Origin: Acrasis kona
Taxonomy: Eukaryota; Heterolobosea; Eutetramitea; Acrasida; Acrasidae
Assembly: GCA_026419775.2 (NCBI GenBank)
Contig: JAOPGA020001103.1
Span: 1 to 29,173, forward strand
Direction of reading: 5' to 3'
DNA: 29,173 nucleotides
Shown: positions 21,714 through 29,173 of the stretch, piece after piece
How positions within the stretch are numbered: position 1 is the first letter of the stretch
Layout of the letters: the number at the start of each line of letters is the position of its first letter
Made by a program: the position numbers and the translations under genes
The notes under the pieces: generated by a model
The model's database searches: none
Seen by the model: only the letters and a program-made list of their open reading frames with translations
What the model was told of the DNA's origin: nothing

Positions 21714-21964
21714 TTATGGAAAATAATTTGCATCTTCTTCTTTAATTGTTAACAAATCTGAAAATTCTTTGTCAGTTTTTATAACATAGGAATCTTTGAT
21801 ATAATCTTAGATCTCTCTTTATAGATGCCTTTTGTTTGGTCGGTAAACGACAATTTGACTTTTGATATCGCTTTTTCCATCTCCTTTGTTTCTTCCCTTA
21901 GATTCTTCTCTAAGTTGCGGGCTATTAAGATATCAGCGTCTGATAATACTACCTCTTTGCTCAT
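21714..21964 (-). pseudogene. Small coiled-coil gene with a frameshift
   Basis: Starts at ATG 21964 (MSKEVVLSDADILIARNLEK) with a charged, helical, coiled-coil-like body. The first frame stops at 21779 after 61 residues. A second frame picks up from about 21800 with protein-like sequence (KTDKEFSDLLTIKEEDANY) and ends at TAA 21714-21716. The two pieces fit a protein of about 85 residues broken by a one-base shift near 21800-21805. This could be a decayed gene or a sequencing indel. No family recognised. Confidence 0.4.
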
Positions 21965-22154
21965 TTTATTTAAGATGTAGATCTTACTTACAACAATAAA
22001 AAACCAGTTTTTATGGTTGACACTTTATAACCTTATTTACTAAATTGATTCGCAATTTTACAAAATGCTACTGCTTTTAGCACATACTGTTATTTTGACT
22101 TAAAAGGCGATGGCTCGCATTCACTGTTTGCCTTGTAAACACATCGATTCATTT

Positions 22155-23045
22155 TCAAGTTTCCATTAGTATTGTTGATATTTTGCGATGCACAGAAAGA
22201 GGCTTGAAAACTCTAAAGTGCCTGATGAATTTATGGAAGGTGTCCATACTAACATATCCAAGTAAACTAGCATATATGGACCTCTTCCAATCTTCCGGCA
22301 GCTCTGGCATCTCTTCACTTCCTTCAATACCACGTTGCGTCAAATAATATGGCGCTCCCCATAATTTAAAACAGCCTCGAATAACAAAACCAGGTTTCAG
22401 ATCATCCTGGATAACCTTGTTGATCCTGACCATCGCATCATGTAATTTAGGTTTATTGTAGCGACAGTCAAGAAGCAAATGTTGCTGATCATCATGTGAC
22501 GAATGACACCGAGGATATTTAGTGTCGTAATTAGGATTGTTGCTCGAGTAGCATCTTTGACAGTGTGCAAAGTTGGTTGGAGCGGAGGCGGACTAAGAAC
22601 TTCTGTTCACTCTTGTTTAGTTTGTCAACATCTACAGACGCTTTAATGTGGTATACATCATGTAGAAGGTATCATATTTGTAGTCAACTGAGTAAGCACG
22701 TTTAGAAGACAAATAAGATTTGATACTTCCATCAGCGGTAGCAGAACCGTCGGTACCAGGTGACACTGTCAGTGATGTCCACTTGAGTTTGTGCAGAGAG
22801 ATTCTTTCTCTGCTGATTTCTACATAGTTAGATGCGAGATCTTTGTTGATGTATTGTTTTGATCTAGTTGTGCATCTAGAGTGGAAATTGTGGAGGTTGG
22901 ACTGTAGGAGGGTGAATAGCTCATCGATACCGACAGGGTTTGACCACAAGGTGTCCCAGCCGAAACGTCTCGTCTGATTCAGACGGTTGAAACTAAAACT
23001 CCACTTCCAAACATGTGTATGTTGTAATATATGAACGGTTCAGGT
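22155..23045 (-). mobile_element. Decayed non-LTR retroelement-like fragment (RNase H-like part and zinc knuckle)
   Basis: Read from right to left in at least three frames. First frame, ~23043 to 22632: WKWSFSFNRLNQTRRFGWD, later SPGTDGSATADGS, which resembles the first RNase H motif (TDGS). Second frame, ~22655 to 22575: a piece with SEQKFLVRLRSN. Third frame, ~22590 to 22155: CQRC, then YPRCHSSHDDQQHLLLDC, the C..H(L)L..C pattern found after reverse transcriptase/RNase H domains of LINE-type elements, and an open tail ending LMET. No reverse transcriptase core (YxDD) is visible. The successive frame changes mark it as non-functional or as several short exons. A host gene with unrecognised introns is the alternative. 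Confidence 0.45.
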
Positions 23046-23324
23046 TTAGGGTAATATCCCATTCTAGGTATTATCCAGTGTTCCTATTCGAGTATAACGA
23101 GAATCCAGTAATGAGCTCCGCAGGCACTATAAAGTGACAAGGAGCGCGACAGAATAAATTAACTAAAATATATTGATAACTCAAACTACTGTTCTTTATA
23201 TTACTGGACCTTACGTTTTTATCACAGTGTAAATGAAAAAATAAGAAAATTTCTTCAAAACACGTTAAAAAACATATTTGAGGTTCAGTAATCCTAATCT
23301 CGTCACGACTAATTTTTCTTAAAA
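23046..23324. other. Spacer after the nuclease gene
   Basis: A/T-rich with many stops. A short minus-strand frame (about 23095-23060) with WIIPRMGYYPKPEPF may extend the retroelement remnant upstream through another shift. Nothing else supportable. Confidence 0.35.
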
Positions 23325-26106
23325 TCATGGACTCATTTCTTGATATCCTATAGCTTCGACATCGATTCTTTTCTTAAACTCTTCCGCAACTGCTTTGAAA
23401 GTCTCTTCATTAGCGATTGTGCCTGTACGTCCGTTCGCTTTCTGGTATTCAACTTGTTCCACCTCATATCCAACTTGATTTTTCAAAAATTTCAATAATT
23501 TTGAGAAAGATGTCGCATCGACGTCACGATCACGTCCATTCACCACAACGCACACTTTGAGGGTATGTTGCTGATTACTCTCCTCTTCATCAATATTTAT
23601 TAAAAGGGGAACTGATTCTTCGGTAACCAGGAATCAATGGAGCCATCAAATCGATGAAATCGTCAGTGACAGTAGTACTGGTTCTAACACCGGCGTCACA
23701 AACTTTTTTAAAGGAATCTATTGCTTGTTCGCCCATCCACAATGTTAGTCCTTCGCCACTTATAATGATGACCTCCATTCGGGATGGAACATCCAAATAT
23801 GGAACATTCAAAGTGCAGTTCTGCATTTTGTTCTTGTTTTGCTCGGACATGTCGTCATCACTCATTTCTTCATCGATCGACATCTCATCATCATCCTCTC
23901 GATCGTTGTTATCATAATAGTCTGCATCACGTTTATCATCTTCTTCTTCCCAGAACGAGCAATATTTTCCGCAATCGTTATTATGACACGAATTGCATAC
24001 GAAATCTTTGTAATCTTCGACTTTATAGTCTCTGATTGAAAGACATTCTAGATGGAACCAATCGTTACAATTATCGCACTGAATCATTGGTTTGTCATCA
24101 CAATACACTTCCTTACATACACAGTACCTTGCTTCAGGATCAATAATTTCGACTTTGGTTTGACTGTCACTGATGCGATTCATTTCCTTTGTGGTGAACT
24201 TGTATAATCCTGAGGATATGACCAATGACTTTTTATATCCAATCGCATTTTGAATGTATTTTGTGACAGAGTTGGCTGCCACAATTAAGCAGACTCGACA
24301 ATCATCATTCGCTTGGAGCCATACAATTGCTTTGTTTACTTCTTCTTGAATAGTGGGAGCCCCAACATTGTGTGCGTTCTTTGATGCGATACAAAGGCAT
24401 AGATGAGATGAGATTTTAAAAAACACATCTGATGAACCAGATTGTGGAGCAGGAATCCCGACACATCCAGAGGGTAGCATGCTTTCAAGTAATCGAGTGA
24501 ACTGAGCAGAGTTGACGTTAACTTTCCATGGATGGACCTCTAATACTTTTCGCTCTTGTGTTGAGATATGTCTTTTTCGAACTAATATAAGCTTGGGTAA
24601 TAGTTTGATGAATTTTTGGCCACTACGCAATTTTACCTTCTTTTCCGCCAACATCTTGGACTCTACCAGCAACTCATCGAATAGATGGATCCAGTTTGGT
24701 GGGTTTCCAACGTCGATACACATCATCATCTTGAGCAAAAGCGCGTACAACAGACCGCGCTCTAACAAAGCGCCCCTTTCAGTAACATCACCACAAAGAA
24801 GCGAATCTGCCAGTCCCATAACTACATCCAACTTGTTCGCTTTGTTCTGTTCTTTAAATTTTCTCACGGCGTATTTGGGCATGGTGATTCGAATTTGATT
24901 AGATGTGGCTGGCTTCACATAAATGTTACCAACTCCCAATAGGCGCAAGAGTGGTATTCTGCGGTCTTGAAACGTAAAGCAAAAACCATGAGGAAAATGT
25001 ATATTCATTGACGCTAGCAAGATGAGCATGTGGTTCATCTCTTTGCACAAACCATATTTATCGGCTAGACTTATCTCTCTTCTACAAAATTGTAAGATGT
25101 GCTCATATATTACGTCATCAAATGCCTCGACTATCCTTTGTTGGCTATTGAGTAATATACCACGACTGTCGTTCAATAGGTACATTAAACATTCTCTAAC
25201 CAGTCTTGGGACTCCTGCCGTGCGGTTGTACAATGTCTCTACGAAATATCTCACGTCCTGTTTTGATAGTTTACAATCGTTATGCAAAGCTTGTTCGATT
25301 GTTTCTGAACGAGATGGCGATCTTGTGGTACGTTGAATGATGAAAAGTATGTGCTCCGAACTTAATGGATCAAGGAAAATGGGGTACGGTGGACTGGGTG
25401 AACGTATTATTTTAATCATATTCAGGCCAATCATAGAGAAAGCTGTGGATTTTGAGGTTGCAATGTGAAAAAAGTTGTCCGATTTGAAAGTAGGTTGTAA
25501 GTCTAGCCAAAAGTTGTAAAACATTCGCATTTCATCTTGAAACGACATGGCTTGATTTGTGTAAAATTTGCACAAGCACTCCACCTCGTCCCAGTGAACG
25601 AAGAATGATAACTCTTTGTAATTCTCCTCTACTTGTCGAACAACATCCAAAATGGATTGATACGGACCGAAGGTAATTTTTTTCTTGATTGATATGCTAT
25701 TCACGAGAACGTCCGCAAGAGCTTTGCTTCGTTGCATTGCTTCGTTCGTTCTGAACTGCGGAACTTGCACTTGATTTAATGAGATCTCCAAATGAACTGC
25801 TTTTTTTAGGTTCTCCACCCTTCTTACAGTCCTTTCGTCCGTCGTATGCTGGGTTATCTTATCCCAGAGTTTGTTCTTTGTAAGTATAGCTCTCATTTTA
25901 CGTATAAATGTAGTTTTCCCTGAACCACTGTATTGTTCAATAAACACAAAAACCCCATGATCAAATCGAAAAGAGGATACAAGTGCCTTTAACGCTTTGA
26001 AAGCTTGATCCTCACGGTTCACAAACAGGAGTTCGAATTCAGGAGAATTTGGGTCTCTTTCTTCAATGTACGAAATACTATTAGATATAAATGGTTCACT
26101 GACCAT
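23325..26106 (-). CDS. ATPase-nuclease-PHD protein (Crinkler/RHS-like), frameshifted near the C terminus
   Basis: A long open frame of 838 residues starts at ATG 26106. Residues ~10-350 are a P-loop ATPase: Walker A YSGSGKTT (59-66), Walker B FFVHWDE (Asp173-Glu174). Residues ~440-640 look like a PD-(D/E)xK nuclease of the Crinkler/RHS class: Glu449 in ERGALLERGL, Asp560 in GSSDVFF, Lys576 in CIASKN. Residues 661-708 are a C4HC3 PHD finger (YCVCK, IQCDNCNDWFHLEC, FVCNSC), which in other proteins reads histone H3 tails. A long acidic stretch (718-757) follows. The frame stops at 23590, but the next frame is open and protein-like across the stop (EESVPLLINIDEEESN) and continues to TGA at 23325, adding about 100 residues. 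A one-base shift near 23615-23630 separates the two. No introns are seen. The gene may be intact apart from a sequencing error, recently damaged, or decoded by frameshifting. Its role (host defence, effector or selfish-element control) is not determined. Confidence 0.75.
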
Positions 26107-26436
26107 GATGGCAAGATCTTACTCTTGAGATTACTTTCTTTTCTTTTTGGAGGCTTTATGATTCACGTCACTCATGTTCAAAGCTGATTCTTTGGGGAGG
26201 GTTTTAAGTCACTCATGTTCAAAGCCGAAATTGAAGTTAAAGTTAACCTTTACAACGACCACAGAAATTAGGTGGTTGACCTGGACACGTGTGTGTTTTT
26301 GTGGTCGTGCGTGTGGTTCTTTAGCCTTGAAATTATTTAATTGGTTGAAAAATAATAGCAGAACAACAGGACATACGAATATTAATCAACAATGTAGACC
26401 ACCTCACCAACATAATAAAAACAAACTAATATAACA
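26107..26436. promoter_or_regulatory. Divergent promoter with direct and inverted repeats and a CACGTG box
   Basis: A 330-bp gap between the nuclease-PHD gene (minus) and the gene at 26437 (plus). It holds an 18-bp direct repeat, GTCACTCATGTTCAAAGC, at 26167-26184 and 26208-26225. It also holds a 9-bp inverted repeat, ACGACCACA (26255-26263) with TGTGGTCGT (26300-26308), which flanks the palindrome ACACGTGT (26285-26292) containing a CACGTG E-box/G-box. No ORF of note. Confidence 0.6.
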
Positions 26437-27024
26437 ATGAAGTATTGCTTAAATGAACTAGTTAAAGTTGACGACTGTGTTTTTGAATCGGAAAGAGCTA
26501 TCACAAACGTACCTGTAGACAATGATGTGTTGGCAAATGCCGCTGCCGTTTTGAAGAAAATGGTGAAGAAAAACAGACCTGCAAACACGACCAAAACATT
26601 ACCTATTTCTGAGCAGCAGTTTCACGCCATGTTCAACACATCGACAGCAACAAGGACAATACCGGTTGGAAATAAAACACGACTGCACCTTCCTGTTGAG
26701 AAAACATTCTTCGAGGTGGATGAACACAGTATAAAAACGTCTTCGGTGAATTCGCTACAAAAAGTACAAGGTAAACCAACAACTACCAATCTTTGCTTCC
26801 ATGTAGTGCCTGTTACTGCCCTAGACACTGCAACCGGAAGGCCTGTTCCTACCTCTGATGGAGATACTATGGCAAGATGTGTGCGAGCGACGAAAAGACA
26901 ATTGACGTTAGGCACCAACCATGTCAAACAAGTGCCCAATCCAAACAACATAGTTTTACCGAAAATACATTTTCCTGTCATGGAATTAAATCCGAGAGGG
27001 AAAATACATGGAGAGACTACGTGA
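26437..27024 (+). CDS. Hypothetical 195-residue protein
   Basis: A single exon from ATG to TGA, starting MKYCLNELVKVDDCVFESER. It is moderately basic, with a helical segment (NAAAVLKKMVKKNR) and many Thr/Val/Pro stretches. No signal peptide or membrane helix is seen. I do not recognise it. It diverges from the ATPase-nuclease-PHD gene across a repeat-rich promoter, which suggests shared control but proves nothing about function. An AATAAA lies 27 nt after the stop. Confidence 0.62.
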   Translation: MKYCLNELVKVDDCVFESERAITNVPVDNDVLANAAAVLKKMVKKNRPANTTKTLPISEQQFHAMFNTSTATRTIPVGNKTRLHLPVEKTFFEVDEHSIKTSSVNSLQKVQGKPTTTNLCFHVVPVTALDTATGRPVPTSDGDTMARCVRATKRQLTLGTNHVKQVPNPNNIVLPKIHFPVMELNPRGKIHGETT

Positions 27025-27050
27025 AAGTCTTAAACGTCTTGAAAAGAAGA

Positions 27051-27056
27051 AATAAA
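27051..27056 (+). terminator. Poly(A) signal AATAAA after the 195-residue gene
   Basis: AATAAA starts 27 nt downstream of the TGA at 27022-27024, followed by a T-rich tract (about 27060-27090). Confidence 0.5.
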
Positions 27057-27143
27057 CTTGTTACTTTCACTGTCATATCGTTCTTCTTGTCATCATAAGT
27101 TTTTGTTATTGTAACCGAACCTTTCAAATGTCTAACATCTGAC

Positions 27144-27939
27144 ATGCCCAATCAACGCGACCCCATAGATACTGTGTTGCAGCAGTATAGCATTGTGCGT
27201 GCTCGTGTAGATGGTCAATACAGATATGATGTGTCATTGTAATTTGGTAACCTAGATAATAGAAGAAAGAACGGTAAAAGGTCAAGAAAATACGAAATCA
27301 AGTCAGAGTTTTTAGGAATTACGAGATCAAAAGGATGTCACAACGACATTGTTATTATCGAAACCGCAGTAGTCTTAAGAAAAGAGAAGGACATTGTAAT
27401 TTCACATCAAGCAATAATGGTTTGGATTTATGACGGAACCGACGATGAATTACGGCGTGCTTGTTCTACTCTTGATTTGAACAGAGGTATGCCTGTTGGC
27501 AGACCTGCCAGGAAGGTACGTAATGAGAACGTCGATTTAGGCCCAATATCAGATGAGGATTTACTATCGCATCTGCACAATGCAATCGCCACTCGATTCA
27601 ACATCGTCACCGATGAACATGTCCTCCGATGTGTCAACTTACTTTTGAAAAAAGGTACAACAAGGCAGGAGGCCCGAGTATCCAAAATAGAGTCGTTGGG
27701 TATCATACAGATAAAAAGAAGGTAGCGAAAGAAGTAACTCAACAGTAAGGGAAGCAGGAGATACTTGCGTTGTGTTGAAGGGACGCATAATACCACAGCC
27801 CAACAGGTTGAACATGCCGTCGGAACATTGGGAGGCCGTTTGCAAAGCATTTCTTGAGGCCATAAAGAACGAAAAGTTTGTGTACCCCCCGGATCATCCT
27901 CAAGTTCCAGCCCCAATTTCGCACAATTTTCGATTTTAG
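27144..27939 (+). CDS. Hypothetical 235-residue protein in three exons
   Basis: Exons 27144-27238, 27281-27699 and 27746-27939 (total 708 nt). The first proposed intron (42 nt, GTAATT to AAAAG) removes an in-frame TAA at 27240. The second (46 nt, GTATCA to CAACAG) skips the TAG at 27723 and joins to a frame that is clearly coding (MPSEHWEAVCKAFLEAIKNE). Both joins keep phase and have the size usual for this window. The protein begins MPNQRDPIDTVLQQYSIV; its middle is basic (RGMPVGRPARKVRNE), then SDEDLLSHLHNAIATRF, perhaps helical. No family recognised. If the introns are wrong, this is a pseudogene with one stop and one frameshift. A long minus-strand frame (27428-28114) overlaps it, starts with TTG and reads poorly; I treat it as a shadow. 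Confidence 0.58.
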
Positions 27940-28402
27940 TCCAGCTCAGTCGAACGATTGATGGGATCCTAATCGGTGTGAAGTGAGTCACACCGAATAA
28001 GACAGTGTCACACATCCCATCGAGATTTTTGACGAGACATTGACATCTCCGCAGGACCTTGAACTGAGGTATACCCTGATTCTGAGCTCTGAATGTTAAC
28101 GTTGCCAGTTGCAAGATTTGGACTTACAAACAACCGAACTTCGTAGTAATTGCGATCGTTCAACGACGAATAATGAAAACAGCAGTCTATTATCCAATAC
28201 TATTGATTCAAACGTTAAGCAGCTCATCATGATTGGAATGATACTAATGGGTCAAGTATTATGGGGAGTGGATGCAGACTTATACTATTCAATAAATTAT
28301 TTTTTATTAGTGGTTATAAATTCAAGTTTGGCTGTAAACCTAAAGCCTACCACGTTCGCGGCAGCCGTTACAGAACACAAGAACACTATCCAAGGGGACT
28401 CG
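27940..28402. other. Spacer with nested inverted repeats
   Basis: No convincing gene between the stop at 27939 and the CYTH-like frame. A nested inverted repeat occupies 27960-28021. A plus-strand frame is open from about 28109 into the next feature, but it lacks an early ATG and passes through an intron-like T-rich tract ending TTATTAG near 28311. Confidence 0.4.
27960..28021. repeat. Nested inverted repeats
   Basis: Outer arms GATGGGAT (27960-27967) and ATCCCATC (28014-28021). Inner perfect arms TCGGTGTGA (27973-27981) and TCACACCGA (27988-27996) with a 6-nt loop. It could be a strong RNA hairpin in the 3' region of the upstream gene, or a binding site. Confidence 0.65.
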
Positions 28403-28687
28403 ATGAAGAGTTTGTATAATCCTACAGAAAAACGCAAACTCGTTTGGCAAGAACAATTTTCTTTCACCACAAATACGTTTGAGAGTCTGGTCAAACATTT
28501 TCCGGATCCTGCCCGTAGCAGTTTCACAGATTACTTCAAAGACGTTGATAGCCTGCTCATTAACAACGGGTATTGGTACAAAATGAGATTTAACAAAGAT
28601 GAAGGAGAGTGGGAACATTCTTTGAAGTATTGTCATTTTACAAAATGTATGACCACCCAAATACAGTCCGGGGAAACTTTTTTCTAA
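28403..28687 (+). CDS. Short CYTH-like (triphosphatase-family) fragment
   Basis: 94 residues from ATG 28403 (MKSLYNPTEKRKLVWQEQF). The order of an ExExK-like beginning (QEQF), then FTDYFKDVDSLLINNGYWYK, MRF and GEWEHSLKY resembles the first half of CYTH domains ('YYD...Ll..g.wLR.R...W.LK'), which act on triphosphate substrates such as thiamine triphosphate. The ExExK signature is poor, and the second half of the domain (about 100 residues) is missing. A possible 40-nt intron at 28627-28666 gives only a short tail. So this is either a truncated copy or an incorrectly modelled gene. The open frame extends upstream to 28109 without a good start. Confidence 0.35.
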   Translation: MKSLYNPTEKRKLVWQEQFSFTTNTFESLVKHFPDPARSSFTDYFKDVDSLLINNGYWYKMRFNKDEGEWEHSLKYCHFTKCMTTQIQSGETFF

Positions 28688-28709
28688 AAATTTCGCCCGA
28701 TTTTTGCTT

Positions 28710-28738
28710 GTGAATTTCTGTGAATTTCTGTGAATTTC
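28710..28738 (+). repeat. Three tandem copies of a 10-bp unit (GTGAATTTCT)
   Basis: GTGAATTTCT occurs 2.9 times in tandem, immediately followed by TTCAAGAA, a TTCnnGAA heat-shock-element core. It lies 25-53 nt upstream of the ATG at 28763, so it is probably in the promoter or leader of that gene. Confidence 0.6.
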
Positions 28739-28762
28739 AAGAAAAACACACGAAGTTGCATA

Positions 28763-29173
28763 ATGGCACCAAAGAATCCAGTTAAGCTGTACTTCGCTAA
28801 ACAAGCAAAGGATACACTTAGAGGGCTGTACACAGCTAAATCCATTCAGAGTGAGATGGAATCATATTGGGACGCTATGAAGGAGGCTGTTAAGGACGAC
28901 CACAATTACGTGATCAAGTACTCATCCTCGGACAAGAAGCTAGAGAAGAAGTACATTGGTCACATCAATGACTATCTAGAGAGCGAGAGGGCGTTGAGAG
29001 ACGCTCAACATATCTTCACCAAGCTTGACAAGAAAGCAATATCCAGAAAGAGGAATGAAGCTGAAGGAAAGCTGAAAATGGAGTCTGGTGTTGATGCGGT
29101 ATACCACAAAACCAAGTTTATGAAGAAGACAGAGGAAGCGTTATCAAAAGCTAAAGAGCGCACCAAGAAAATG
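28763..29173 (+). CDS. Lysine-rich coiled-coil protein, 5' part (cut by window end)
   Basis: ATG at 28763 opens a frame that stays open for 137 codons to the window edge. It begins MAPKNPVKLYFAKQAKDTLR, then KSIQSEMESYWDAMKEAVKD, and later long charged helical stretches (KKAISRKRNEAEGKLKM, KKTEEALSKAKERTKKM). It is very rich in Lys/Glu and probably a coiled coil. Codon use differs from its neighbours: GAG, AAG and CTG are frequent, which suggests high expression or a different origin. No family recognised; no signal peptide. Confidence 0.68.
   Translation, partial: MAPKNPVKLYFAKQAKDTLRGLYTAKSIQSEMESYWDAMKEAVKDDHNYVIKYSSSDKKLEKKYIGHINDYLESERALRDAQHIFTKLDKKAISRKRNEAEGKLKMESGVDAVYHKTKFMKKTEEALSKAKERTKKM

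Noticed and set aside
23071-23328. 85-codon minus-strand open frame after the nuclease gene
   Set aside because: It has poor composition, overlaps the stop of the upstream frame and probably is 3' flank.
26622-26981. 119-codon minus-strand open frame
   Set aside because: Antisense of the 195-residue gene that has an ATG start and a poly(A) signal.
27239-27262. A 24-nt intron in the 235-residue gene
   Set aside because: A 42-nt intron with the same donor (27239-27280) also keeps phase and fits the normal size range.
27428-28114. 228-codon minus-strand open frame
   Set aside because: It starts at TTG, reads poorly, and overlaps a plus-strand gene whose three exons join with correct splice phase.
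28340-28804. 154-codon minus-strand open frame
   Set aside because: It lies opposite the CYTH-like frame, which has more protein-like sequence; the minus frame also crosses the tandem promoter repeats.

Overview
The window comes from a nuclear genome of a compact, AT-rich unicellular eukaryote. The standard genetic code fits throughout. Genes carry very short GT-AG introns (eleven splice joins of 36-65 nt restore frame and domain continuity), intergenic gaps are small, and the protein families are eukaryotic (heterotrimeric G-alpha, RGS, PHD finger, LENG8/THP3, AFG2-type AAA ATPase, fungal/protist DUF3638-DUF3645 giant protein). I cannot name the organism. A free-living protist (heterolobosean, amoebozoan or similar) is my best guess from the mixture of families; it is an inference.

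Layout. Positions 1-4615, minus strand: three tightly packed genes read from right to left, a divergent G-protein alpha subunit (4615-3315), an AFG2/SPATA5-like tandem AAA ATPase (3273-928) and the 5' part of a LENG8/THP3-like gene (905 to beyond base 1). The gaps between them are only 41 and 22 nt. Positions 4874-6901, minus: a secreted, very basic protein with a tandem His/Asn/Lys pentapeptide array and a glycine-zipper-like segment. Positions 7145-9960, plus: a 904-residue fusion of signal peptide, extracellular alpha/beta-hydrolase (TAP-like), seven membrane helices and cytoplasmic RGS domain. Positions 9961-10788: mostly non-coding. Positions 10789-20339, plus: a ~3160-residue DUF6606/DUF3638/DUF3645 protein with an SF2/SecA-like ATPase core. 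Positions 20340-23300: a gene-poor region holding clustered CCGCAATCA repeats, a transposase zinc-ribbon remnant, a frameshifted small gene and a frameshifted retroelement-like remnant. Positions 23325-26106, minus: an ATPase, PD-(D/E)xK-like nuclease and PHD-finger protein resembling the Crinkler/RHS class, with a frameshift near its C terminus. Positions 26437-29173, plus: two unrecognised genes, a short CYTH-like fragment and the start of a lysine-rich coiled-coil gene cut by the window edge.

How the genes may work together. The hydrolase-7TM-RGS protein and the divergent G-alpha lie about 2.5 kb apart with one gene between them. The receptor-like protein carries its own GTPase-accelerating domain, while the G-alpha has lost the catalytic Gln of switch II and the usual switch I sequence, so it may be insensitive to RGS action. 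The hydrolase domain keeps Ser and Asp of its triad, but I see no His at the expected place, so it may be a ligand-binding rather than a catalytic ectodomain. This receptor architecture is the most striking thing in the window. The second is the ATPase-nuclease-PHD protein sitting beside decayed mobile-element fragments.

All calls are from reading the sequence; no database search was run. Exon joins were chosen by splice-site sequence, phase and domain continuity.
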